Of a DNA stretch of 64,000 nt, positions 22,540 to 32,772 are shown piece after piece; the stretch's first letter is position 1, and every line of letters starts with the position of its first letter. This DNA comes from Diospyros lotus (taxonomy: Eukaryota; Streptophyta; Magnoliopsida; Ericales; Ebenaceae), in contig NC_068339.1 in assembly GCF_014633365.1 (NCBI RefSeq), positions 12,113,925-12,177,924 of the forward strand, written 5' to 3'. The position numbers and the translations under genes are program-made. The notes under the pieces were generated by a model, which had not been told where the DNA came from, ran no database searches, and saw only the letters and a program-made list of their open reading frames with translations.

Positions 22540-22981
22540 CTAACATCTTGGCCACCATGTCTTCTATGTAGACTTCGATATTTCACCCGATCTGTTTGGC
22601 AAATACCTTATTCATCAATCGTCGATATGTTGCGCTTGCATTCTTTAGTCCAAATGGCATGACTCGATAACAGAAGTTGGCATTCTCTGTGATGAACAAC
22701 AAATTCTCTTCGTCTCCAAGGCGTATTCGGATCTGGTTGTAGGCGAAGTAAGCATCCATAAAGTTTAAGTACTTGTATCCGGAGGCCTCATCTACAAGTC
22801 GGTCGATGTTGGGTAGCAAATACGAATCCTTCAGGCATGTTCTATCCAGGTCGGTGAAGTTAACACACATTCTCCATTTGCCCGAGGATTTCTTTACCAT
22901 ACTACATTGGCGAGCCACGTGGTATGCGTAACTTCTCTTGAATCCGGCCTTGAGGAGCTTCGTTGTTTCTTTAACAACCAC
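22540..22981 (-). pseudogene. gypsy reverse transcriptase remnant
   Basis: A - strand frame of 132 residues covers fingers and palm: VKKSSGKWRMCVNFTDLDRTC, KDSYLLPNIDRLVDEASGYKYLNFMDAY and VMPFGLKNASATYRRLMNKVF. The frame stops (TGA) after KQIG; the continuation reads VYIEDMVAK where active Tat elements have VYVDDM, so the first catalytic Asp of the YVDD box is a Glu. Both changes argue against activity. Confidence 0.88.
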
Positions 22982-23399
22982 GCACTACCTTTCTTTTCCT
23001 AACTTTCTTTTTCTTTGGGTGATCGATCTAGCCTCCGAATCTAGCGCCAGTTTGTGGCAGATGACAAATAGGTCAATTTCGGGCATGTCGGAAGGCATCC
23101 AAGTAAAGAGGTCAGCGTTTTGCTGGTATAGGTTAATCAGTCACTCTCTTAGTTCTTCTAGAAGTATGGAACCGATACGGGCAACTTGCTCTGGGCAGGA
23201 ACCCAGACTCACAGAATGAAGCTCTTCTGTAGGCTGGGGACGGTTGTCCGAGAGCTCTCCTCGTTGGTCCAGCTCAGTCGTATGTACACTATGGTGTGGG
23301 ACTTGCCGGTTAGCATCTGTGGCTTTATTACCGCTACCGGAAGCTCAGTTTCCCTCATCATTTATGTCAGGTTAGGGGCTTCAAGCCCTAAGGCTATCA

Positions 23400-23850
23400 T
23401 GGTAACACTGTCGGGCCTCTTTTTAGTCGATGTTGAAAACTTCGACCTTAGTGGTTGATACTGAGAACTTCATAGCCAAATGGGAAGTTGATACAACTGC
23501 ATTCAAAGCGTTGAGAGATGAGAGGCCAAGCAGTGCATTGTACGGCGTTTGGCAGTCGCTGACTAGATACCAAATACTAATTATCTTGATGAGATAGGCA
23601 GTTCCAAATGAAGTTAACAGATCGATGTACCCCTTGAAGCCTACCTATTCTCCTAAAAAGCCGAATAGATTTTCGTGGAATGGTTTCAATTTTTCTTCCA
23701 AGATTCCCATCCTTCCTAGGGTCAAAAGGTACAACAAATCGTCCAAACTTCCTTGGTCGATGAGGACTTTCTTTACCAAGAAGTTGGCAGCGACAATCGA
23801 GACCACCATGGGGTCGTCGAGGTTCTGATCAATCCTCTCAAAATCCCTAT
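23400..23850 (-). pseudogene. gypsy retropepsin (protease) remnant
   Basis: The - strand reads FIDQGSLDDLLYLLTLGRMG (active-site DQGS near 23750-23762), LKPFHENLFGFLGE, then QTPYNALLGLSSLNALNAVVSTSHLAMKFSV (about 23470-23570), all standard for the protease region of Tat-type gypsy elements. In-frame stops are present. Confidence 0.8.
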
Positions 23851-23859
23851 CAGTAAAGG

Positions 23860-24351
23860 AGATTACGAGGTATCAGACCATCTTTCTTGGCTTTCTCTTG
23901 ACATTGTTTATTGACATTACTGCTCAGAGGTGTCGTTTTCTTGTAAAGCTCTAATCTCCTCCTTCCGCGAAACCTTCGAAAATGGTGTCAATGACCTCGG
24001 GTATTTGATTGGTCGGGGATGGCCCAGCATTTAGCCTGTCGTCTTCCGAGGTCGCCTCTAAGGGTTGTGGCTCATTTGCCTACCCAGATTACCGTGCGGG
24101 GACCACCTTCAATCCGTCCTGTAAGTGTACTGGCAGAGGTGGCCCTTCATGACCAGGCGCTCAATCTGGTCCTTCAGAGCTGCACATTCTTTGGTTGTGT
24201 GCCTTAACATATGATGGTAGTCGTACCACTTGCTAGTGTCTGCATTACCACGGAGAGGCTGTTGGTCAGAGATGTTTAGGAGCAAGATTATTCTTGAGTT
24301 GTAAACTTCCCCGAGGATTTATTCTAACCTAGTCGTGAGGGAAGTGTAGGT
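23860..24351 (-). pseudogene. gypsy gag C-terminal remnant
   Basis: Fragments in shifting frames include KWYDYHHML, TKECAALKDQIERLV and VIDTIFEGFAEGGD followed by TRKRHL.AVMSINN, the linker between gag and protease in Tat elements. The copia LTR relic starts immediately beyond at 24352. Confidence 0.7.
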
Positions 24352-25217
24352 TGATGGTTTACACTTGTAATTAGTTTTGATGATGAAAAATATCATTTGG
24401 TTTTGATCCCCAAGTCATGAATCAAGTTTATGGTTTTCAATCAAAATTAATTTCAAGTAGTGCTTTGTTAAAATGAAAACTAAAATGATTTATGATTTTC
24501 TATATCAGTTGGAGATTTGCAAAGTCAAGTATTTAGTCTTAAAAGAATCTCCTAAAAAAAATTTCAAAATAAGCTTTGAAATCTTTGGTAACCATAGAGC
24601 TAAAATTGTTCTAAGACAAAAGACCAACTAGAACATAAATGTGTTTGATGAAAATCTAATCTTAAGTATGAAAAATCATTTATTTTAATCTCATATTTCA
24701 AAATAAGTTTTTCATATTTTGAAACATGTATGAAAGGTTTTGGCTCGAAATTCAAATATCTAAAAAATCTTTTAGTTCATGCATCATGTTTCGAAACTCC
24801 TTTTGATAAGATTTCAATATTTTTCTAAGTCTGGAAGATTATCACTTTATAAGTAGACATATAAGAAAATGTTTTCATTTTGAAAAACTATCTCCCGATA
24901 TTTCAATAGTTAACATTCATTGATGATAAAATGATTTTTTCAAGAAATAGAAAATATGTATTTTGGAAGTGATAATATTGTTAAATCTTGAGTTTATACT
25001 AAAACCCAAATTATATTTTCTTATTGTTATGAATTTTTTTTTTAAATATTTTTATTGAATCCAAATAGGGGGTACTTTCTTATTTATATTTATGTATTAA
25101 AGTAAATAGAAGGTAAAAGATAAATAAAATAAAATGAGAACATTTAATTAAACTAAAGAAATGTAAATATGTTATGGATTGTATCATCAAAGTAAAGTTA
25201 ATCAGTGAATTTTTATC

Positions 25218-25369
25218 TTGGCAAACTGTCAATAGTTTGTTTCAAAATGTTGACAGTTTGATAGAAACTATCGACAATTTCAAACCTTGCTCTCTGTATC
25301 TAAATGTTGACAGTTTCTGTATAAAAAATGTCGACAGTTCTTCATCAAATGTTGACAGTTTATATCGCA
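25218..25369 (+). repeat. array of GTTGACAGTTT-like motifs in the copia LTR relic
   Basis: Six to seven copies of a motif such as TGTTGACAGTTT, with variants GTCGACAGTT and ATCGACAATT, occupy the position held by the GTCGACTAT array in the LTR at 6566. The core is shared, the flanks differ. Confidence 0.8.
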
Positions 25370-25376
25370 GACAACT

Positions 25377-25418
25377 TCCAACGGCTAGATTCTCCACTGT
25401 TCAAGTCTCCAACGGCTA
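25377..25418 (+). promoter_or_regulatory. two MSA-like elements in the copia LTR relic
   Basis: TCCAACGGCTA occurs exactly at 25377-25387 and 25408-25418, each fitting the MSA consensus YCYAACGGYYA, and the second ends 25 bases before a TATAAATA box at 25444-25451. Confidence 0.6.
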
Positions 25419-25753
25419 TATTTTTGAATGGGCTCAAGATGCTCTATAAATAGAGATCAAATGGATGAATCAAGACAACCTAAGAGGATTAATTTCAAGC
25501 TTACAAGTGTTCATTCTTTCAAGAGCTTAATTGTTTCATTTGTGCTTCATTTTTCTCTCTAAAGGTTTTGATTATCATTTATATTATTTTGTTCAAGCCT
25601 TGTATTTATATTGAGAGATCTTGTAACTAAGAGTGTCTACTCTTAGATCCTCTCATTTTGTATTATTCTTGATTTTCCTAACTTGTTGTGCTAGAGGACT
25701 TGCTTATTGAAGCAAGAGATTGAAATACTTAGTTTGGTGCTAGAGGGCTTGCT

Positions 25754-28315
25754 TGTAATACCCGAGAAATTTTAAAGAACTCAAGGGTAAATTATCTTGG
25801 GGAAAAAATAGAATTTAAGGATAAATGAAGGGTAAAACGACAATTTATTACCGTATGAATGACCGAATCGACTGCCGGGAGTGCCCTGGAGCCGAGATGC
25901 CAAAGGAAAATGACGTGGCATTAACAAGCACCCCGAGATAGAATTTATGGTGCCAAAATAAATTAGATCGGGAACGATTTTCGATACAGCTAAAATATAG
26001 CTGCCAATTAGGCTGCAATACCAAATTGTTATAGACAATTTTCGAGAAGTCAACGGAAGCTTGAGGGGGCTTCATTTTTTCATAAGGAACAACTCTTTAG
26101 TGGTTTCAGGAAGAAACAAAGAAGTTTAGAGGCAAAACGAAGATTCGGGCTTAAGTACAATTTTTTTAAATTGCTAGAGGAAGGCCGAAACGAGGATTTT
26201 TCGGAATCTTCAAGGGTCAAATGAACGTTTTAGGACTTGAGTGTCCTAAATGAAATATTGGAAAGTTTAGGGGCTAAGAAAAAGGGGTCAAAAAATAAAG
26301 GCCAAAAGTTGAGGGGTCAAAGTGCAAAAAAATGAAAAAGCTAGCAAAGAGAGACTGACCAGCACATGGCCGGTCGGCCATGGACGATTTTGGCCATCTA
26401 AAGCACTGGGCTAGCACGAGGGGTGGTCAGAGATCATGTAGGTGTGATCATTAGCTGACAAAGGCCACCGTAGTGGCTAGAATTTAAAGAAAAATCCGAC
26501 CAGAAAGCTGGTCAGAATTATCGTGCCTGCAAATGGCCATTTTGGTCGACAAGGATCGTTTCCAGGCTGATCTAGGGGAGGTGGAGACTCCTAAGGCAAT
26601 GGGCTAGCTAATCTTAGGCATTTAAAGCATCGACAATGCCTATAAATAGGGGTTTCGCGATGGCTGAAAATTGGGGAAGAAAAAGCTTCAAATTAAGACC
26701 GAAATCGAACGAATTGGAGTTCCAAAATAAGGGGCTTTTGAAGCCCATGAGATGTAGATCATTTCTGGTAAGTTTCATGCATTTTTCTTAAGGTTTGAGG
26801 GTGTTTCGAGAGGTCGCCAGAGTTGGAAACGGACGCCGAAATTGAGGCTTTAAGCCTCCGGTTGAGGTACTTCGGGAGCTCCTTTCGAGGCACTAGTCAT
26901 GCCATCGTGATCGACAAAGAAGGAGGAAGAATCTGGTTGAGTCATCTCTGATCGTCGGCCGAGAAGACGACCGGTGCGTGCCGGTCATGCGCGATTTTTC
27001 ACCTGCATTACTCGCCTTAGGCTCGTGCAGGCACGTGGAGCCTACGAAAAATTTGGGAAAAATTTCTAAAAATCGGGAAAATTATTTTACAGGGGGTTCA
27101 TGCAAAAAGATTTAGATTTCCCGATGTATCAGTTTTAGCATCAAAGAGCCTCGTTTTGCATAAAAACGCACCATCCGGGTAAGTCCAGTATTTTTCCCTT
27201 GAAGTTCATAGCCTATAATGAATTGTTGTGAAATTAGATTTGAGAACATAGTCCTGATGTATTTGTTGGGATTTTTGGAAAGGAAAAATGAGAGAAAATG
27301 AAGGGAAAATGAAATAAATGGAATATTGAGGATATTTAGTGATTAAATATCATTTTGATAATTGAGGTGATTGAGATGATGTGATTGGTGCAACTTTTGA
27401 GAGTTGACACAAGAATCGAGGTCGAGCACGCATATCGAGGCGATGCGCACTTTTCGAGGTGTCTTGATCTTCGGGCAAATGTGAGTTTTCCTATCCTAAC
27501 TATGGTTTCGTGACTGGTTTTCTCATAAGAACTTATATTCATGACATGTTTGTTATATATGCATGTTGTTATGAATGCAATATTCATTTTGTCATATTAT
27601 ATGGAAAGTCGTGATAATTGCATGGCACGATATTATTGTCACATTGATATTTGTGCATGGGAATAGGATGTCGCCCCTAAAGTGTAGCCATAATTCCCCT
27701 AGGGCAATGATGGAATAACGTTAGGCTTATCTTGCAGAGATTCGAGATTTGCCTAGGATTTCGTACCGAGCTGATGGGCTGGGAAGTTACATTAAAGGCA
27801 CATGTTGTTCATGTTAACGCATCATACATTCATATATATGTTTTTAGACACTCACTAGAAGTTCCATCTTCTAATGGGTTATGCCCCTGGAACATTCAAC
27901 ATTCCAGTTTAGACTTGCAGCTCAAGCAATGAGCAGGTTGAGATATAACGGCACGTGATGGCGTGGCCGATGGATTCAGCGAGATAACTCGAATCTGTTT
28001 TAGCTGATGTTTTATTGATGATTAGCCTTGTTTGAATATTATGAAATCTCCATGTATTTATGTATTTCAATATTGAGGATATGATGTTAAACATGATACG
28101 GATTCTTATGTTATAAATAAAGTAAATTGATTACCTACCATATCAGATTTCGATTATTATTTCTGCATATTATGAATGATTTGCTGGGGGTTTTATTTGG
28201 AATTCGGTATTTAAGGTTTAAGTTATGTACCGAGAAAGAAAGAAAAAAATAATTTATGTATATTTTGGGCCCCAGCATAGTGACACACTCGATAAGAGAA
28301 AAGAGAGGTGTTACA
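25754..28315 (+). mobile_element. solo LTR of a Ty3-gypsy element (2562 bp)
   Basis: It begins TGTAATACCCGAGAAATTT and ends AGAGAGGTGTTACA, with a perfect 5-bp duplication TTGCT on both sides (25749-25753 and 28316-28320). Termini of this form and this length are typical of Tekay/Del-type chromovirus LTRs in plants, by comparison from memory. A TATAAATAGG box lies at 26641-26650. No internal domain is present, so it is a product of LTR-LTR recombination. Strand is given from the TATA box orientation. Confidence 0.88.
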
Positions 28316-28342
28316 TTGCTTGTCTAAGCAAGAGGTTGTAAT

Positions 28343-28798
28343 CTCCTAGCTTGAACATAATAAGGTGTTCCTAAAGATCAATAGTGTCGTCGTATGTCTC
28401 TAAGGTATCGGGGAGGAAGAAGCCATCCGGCAAAGGAACGATCATGATGAATTCCGAGAAATGATGGCTTGAGGAATACAAGGACGTGGAAGGCGGGAGA
28501 ATAGGGGTAAGCTTGATGGTGTTAGTGGCGACTACTTTCTGCGTCATAGTCAAATCATTCGCTACGTTAGTCACGCTGCTAATTTCACGTTAACTCGACG
28601 ACTTGGTATTGAAGTTGTTGGACATCTGGAGGAGGACCTCCACGACAGTCGGGTTTGTGGAAGGTGGTTGATGGTGTTTGGCTCTTAGATAGAGACACTC
28701 TTGATTCGCACCATGGTAAGGTGATAGGATTGGCTTAAAAGGCTCTAGTGAGATTATGGGATAGGTAAACTTTATCAGGCCCCACGGTGGGCGACAGA
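28343..28798 (-). pseudogene. gypsy gag N-terminal remnant and leader
   Basis: The - strand reads FSEFIMIVPLPDGFFLPDTLETYDDTIDL, stop, EHLIMFK (about 28345-28450), matching the conserved start of Tat-type Gag (PLPDGF...YDGTTDP.EHL). The element-strand sequence just inside the LTR, TGTCGCCCACCGTGGGGCC, sits where Tat elements carry their primer-binding/leader sequence. Confidence 0.72.
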
Positions 28799-29330
28799 TG
28801 TTCCTTCCTAGCCAAAAGAATGGTTAGAGGCGAGCCTACAACGATAAGGGAAGGGCTCCGGCGATCGATCAGTTGAGGGGCGACCGGTACCTACAAGCAC
28901 TCTAATGCTCAAGTAAATAAAAGAGAAAAATAACAAAATATCAGTAGGCTAGAAAGAAAACATACATTGACTCTGAAAAGAGCTTGTTCATATAGGAGGA
29001 GATAAGGGCCCCCCTACATGCATGTGTCATGTGTTTGTAGGGTGATGGGACTAGGTATCCAATTCCAATGGAGGCTCTCAGGCAATAGCATGGTGTCGAC
29101 GAGACTCTTATTAATGTGGATGGGATTCGCTATTAATGAGGATGTGATCTGCCATTAATAAGGATGAGATCTTGAACGGACGCGCGAGTACCTAACATAC
29201 GGATGTAATGATGCTACTGGGGGCCAAGATCGAGCTGCGAGCCTAGGGCTAGATTGAGGCAAGGGCCGTGATTGGGTCAAGAGACGAGACTGGGCCATGG
29301 GCCGAGATCGAGCCAGCCCAGCTATTAAAG
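28799..29330 (-). repeat. 5' LTR of the Tat-like gypsy element
   Basis: Homologous to 20826-21484; the internal border is at 28799 (TGTTCCTTCC on the + strand). The outer border is degenerate at about 29330. The two copies differ at many positions, so the insertion is old. Confidence 0.72.
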
Positions 29331-29340
29331 TGGATTTAGT

Positions 29341-29508
29341 GATGACGATGATCTCATGACAAGATTAAAAGTTCAAATCTTTTCATTTCTTTTGGCATCA
29401 ACATTTACTAATTAACTATAGCGTATATATATTTTTTTATGAGTAAAATATATAATATTATAGTCAGCACTTTCAAAATATATAAAATCCTCTTTTATTC
29501 AATAATAT

Positions 29509-29546
<38 letters not shown>

Positions 29547-30610
29547 TGGATTGGACCACTAAACCAATACCATCCCGTTTCACTCTTTTTCTTTATCTTT
29601 TTGTCACTTCATCTCTCCTCTTATTCTCGCCATAGAATTCAAATCCCAACCATGTTCTCTTTAGAATTCAAATCCCAACCATATTGGCTTCAACATCATC
29701 ACAAGAGAAAAGGGGAGGTAAGAACTGACCCAAAAAGAGAAAAAAAAGGAGGAGAGAGTTGTTATATTGCGGTCGGCACAAAAGATAAGAAGAGAGAAAA
29801 TCGAGTTTTTATATACGAGAGATAACTAAAGAGAGAATTTAAAAAATAAACAACAAAATAAAATGTTATAAAATTTTAAAGGTTATTGAAAATTTTATTA
29901 TTTTTAAAAATATAAATACCAACCGTATTTTCATTGAACTTTCAACTTTACTAAATAGAATTTAATTGAATTCCTTTAGGACCCACAAATATAAAAATTA
30001 CTAAACTTAATCCTTCGATATTCAACTCTCTGGTAGATTAATCGCATAGACTATATTGCTAACGCCTCAAGTCGTAAGTCGTAACCCGCTCACAATCAAG
30101 ACCCGTTCCAACTTTTGATCAGAACTAATCACAATCGACCTTTCTATCTTTCTTTATCCAAGTCAATGTGTTCATGTCAACTTCGATCACTCTTTTGATG
30201 TAAGAGTTTCCCGGTGCCTGCGCTGCAATTTGGAAGACTCAAGACCGTAGATATTTGCCATGCCGTCTAGAAATAAAAGACAAAAAGAATCTTCTTCACG
30301 CGCTTAAAAAAGCTATCAGTCCGTCTCTCTAATCCTCCCTGTGGGCTTCTCTTTCCCACAGAACCATCTTACTTTCCTGGAAAGAAATGATAATACATTA
30401 TATTATTATATGAAAAAGACACAATTAATTGCATGCTTTACCTTAAGAAAACTCAGTTGATCTGACCAACTAATCTGTGATTGATTATTCGAGCTTCTTT
30501 TTAACATGTTAACCCAATTAAACATCACAATCGTGCATGCTGTTCTTCCTGTTTCGTTAAATTTCTTCGTTTAACTTTCTAGTCAAACGCACATTACGGC
30601 GATTGTTCTC
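29341..30610. other. intergenic sequence with a 34-base C run
   Basis: An uninterrupted run of 34 C occupies 29510-29543; the frame spanning it (29439-29825) is proline-rich only because of it. The remainder is AT-rich and includes the upstream region of the BBE-like gene at 30664. Confidence 0.55.
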
Positions 30611-30616
30611 GCATTC

Positions 30617-30625
30617 TATATATAA
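30617..30625 (+). promoter_or_regulatory. TATA box of BBE-like gene 2
   Basis: TATATATAA lies 47 bases upstream of the ATG at 30664. A start at 30649 would fall about where transcription is expected to begin, which favours 30664. Confidence 0.6.
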
Positions 30626-30663
30626 CCCTTGAAACCTACTTAACAACTTTGTACCCAGAGAAA

Positions 30664-32772
30664 ATGGATAAGAAAGGAACTCCATCTTCACCAATGCCGT
30701 TTCATCCACACTTTCTTCTGATGATGATGTTGATCTTTTTCCCGCTTTTATGGGCGGATTCAGATTCACATTCAGTCTATGAATCTTTCGTCTATTGTTT
30801 ATCAAATCACTCAATCCCACCAAGTCAAATCTCTTCGATACTCTACAGCCCCAAGAACCAATCATTCATCACTGTGCTTCAATCCTACATTCGGAACGAG
30901 CGGTTCAACACCTCATCCACGCCCAAACCGGCGGTCATCGTCACGCCGACGGACCAGACCCACGTCCAGGCAGCCGTGCTATGCGCCAAAAGCATCGGAA
31001 TTCAGCTCAAAATCCGAAGCGGCGGCCACGACTACGAAGGAATCTCCTACGTCTCTGACGTGCCCTTCGTCATCCTCGATATGTTCAATCTCCGTTCGAT
31101 TTCGATCGACCCGAAATCCGGCACCGCCTGGGTCCAGGCCGGCGCCACTCTCGGCGAGCTCTACTACAAATTAGCGTCCACCAGCAATACGTACGGTTTC
31201 CCCGCCGGCGTTTGCCCGACTGTCGGCATCGGCGGCCACATTAGCGGCGGCGGGTACGGGAATATGCTCCGGAAGTACGGCCTGGCTGTGGACCACGTGC
31301 TAGACGCCCAGTTAGTGGACGTTAAAGGCAGAGTTTTGGACAGAGAGGCCATGGGAGAAGACCTGTTTTGGGCCATAAAAGGCGGCGGCGGCGCCAGTTT
31401 TGGGGTTGTTTTGGCCTATAAACTTGGGCTGGTTCCGGTGCCGGAGACGGTGACAGTGTTCCGGGTTGAGAAGACACTGGAACAGAACGCGACGGAGGTT
31501 GTCTTTAAATGGCAGTTCGTTGCGGATAAGATTGATAATGATCTTTTCATCAGGCTTCTTCTGCAACCGATCACTAGCAAGGAGAAGAAGAATCAGAAGA
31601 CCATTAGAGCATCTTTCATAGCCATGTTTCTGGGTGATTCCAACAGGTAAGATCGATCCCGCACAACCACAGATTGTGTACTCATCGTGATTCCCGTCAC
31701 TAAAAATTAATTATTTGGATGTTTAATACGAACATGAAGGGAACTCTGATTCCCTCCCTCGCTCCCCCCACCCCCCCCCCCCCCCCCCCCAAACTTCTGT
31801 TCCTCTACGGACAAAAAGAAAAAAGATTTTGGGCACCCCTCGCCTCCCTCGATCTTAATCTAAAGTGTAGTTTTAAATGAGGCCCAATACAAATTCTCAA
31901 AATTAAAAGCAATTTCAATCTTGATTATTTTAGATTAGATAATCACACGCCCTCTATTGCTGTGGGCGTATTCTAGATCTTAGGTAGCATTTATCTTTAA
32001 TTTTTGATCAATTTTATCCTCCATTTGAGTTTGAGTTAGAGTTTGATTTTGGTTTTGGTTTCTCTCATTCTACCCGACACCCATAATAAATAGGTCCTGA
32101 TTCGTTTAGTTTGATCCTACAAACAGGCTCCTGGAAGTGATCAACAAAGATTTTCCCGAGCTGGGACTGAAGAAAGAGGACTGTAAAGAAATGAACTGGA
32201 TCGAATCGGTGCTTTACTGGGCGAATTATGACAACAAAACTTCGCCGAAAGTCTTGCTCAACAGAACCTACGACGCGCTCCAGTTTCAGAAGCGGAAATC
32301 GGATTATGTCCAGGCCCCAATTTCCAAGGCCGGGTTGGAATCAATCTGGAAGAAGATGATTGAATTGGGGAAAACCGGGTTGGTCTTCAACCCGTACGGC
32401 GGCCGAATGAGCGAGATTCCTGCGTGGGCGACGCCGTTCCCCCACCGCGCCGGCAACAAATTCAAGATCCAGTATTCCGTCAACTGGAAAGAGGCAGGCG
32501 CCGAGGCGGAGAAGAACTACGTGGGGCAAACCAGAGAGCTGTACAGCTTCATGACACCATTCGTGTCGAAGAACCCTAGATCAGCGTTTCTGAACTACAG
32601 GGATCTGGACATTGGGGTCAACGACAACGGCAAGGATCGTTACAGAGAAGGGAGGGTGTACGGGGTGAAGTATTTCAATAGGAATTTCGACAGACTGGTG
32701 AAGGTGAAGACGATGGTTGATCCGGAGAATTTCTTCTGGAACGAGCAGAGTATACCGCCATTTCGGTCATGA
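30664..32772 (+). CDS. berberine-bridge-enzyme-like FAD oxidoreductase, gene 2
   Basis: Exons 30664-31646 and 32127-32772 are joined by a GT-AG intron of 480 bases (AACAG/GTAAGATC ... CAAACAG/GCTCC) and give 542 residues, usual for the family. Domains in order: hydrophobic signal region (about residues 15-30); FAD-binding domain with His122 (RSGGHDYEG) and Cys184 (AGVCPTVGIGGH), the pair that binds FAD bicovalently in this family; substrate domain with FKIQY, whose Lys/Gln positions line the active site in monolignol-type members; NYRDLD and the C-terminal motif NFFWNEQSIPP. Members are secreted or apoplastic oxidases or dehydrogenases acting on monolignols, oligosaccharides or alkaloids; the substrate here cannot be told. 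The intron interrupts codon R in SNR/LLEV and is absent from the two neighbouring copies. A 20-base C run lies in it. An alternative start at 30649 is less likely. Confidence 0.95.
31647..32126 (+). other. intron of BBE-like gene 2
   Basis: Phase-2 GT-AG intron of 480 bases with a C-rich tract (31764-31790, 26 of 27 bases C). Both neighbouring BBE-like copies are uninterrupted at the corresponding position, so the intron was gained here or lost in both others. Confidence 0.9.

Larger units (their letters stand above)
24352..28342 (+). mobile_element. copia LTR relic, related to the element at 6566
   Basis: It starts TGATGGTTTACACTTGTAATTAG and aligns by eye along its length with the LTR at 6566: the same opening (TTTTGATGATGAAAAA.ATC), GAAAACTAAAATGATTTATGAT, AGACCAACTAGAACAT, then the motif array, AACGG motifs, TATA box, and GAGATC.TGTAACTAAGAG. 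It is interrupted by a solo gypsy LTR at 25754-28315 and its 3' end is lost at about 28342, where gypsy gag resumes. Missing gag sequence suggests a deletion at this end, and no matching target duplication was found. Confidence 0.8.
20826..29340 (-). mobile_element. Ty3-gypsy (Tat-like) retrotransposon, decayed and split by nested insertions
   Basis: Two similar end regions, 20826-21484 and 28799-about 29330, frame - strand protein remnants in the order gag, protease, reverse transcriptase, RNase H. Conserved blocks include EPLPDGF-like gag (MIVPLPDGFFLPDTLETYDD), the RKRHL.AVMSINN gag end, a retropepsin site IDQGS, the VMPFGLKNASATYRRLMNKVF reverse-transcriptase block and the VEYEALIAGLNLEKE RNase H block. 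No integrase is visible between RNase H and the 3' LTR, so that segment is missing. A copia LTR relic interrupts gag between 24352 and about 28342. Stops and a changed catalytic motif mark the element as long dead. Confidence 0.85.

Noticed and set aside
29439..29825. 128-residue frame with a polyproline stretch
   Set aside because: The prolines come from the 34-base C run; the rest is low-complexity sequence with no protein resemblance.
30649..30663. Upstream ATG as the start of BBE-like gene 2
   Set aside because: It lies only about 25 bases past the TATA box, near the expected transcription start; the ATG at 30664 leaves a leader and a normal signal peptide.
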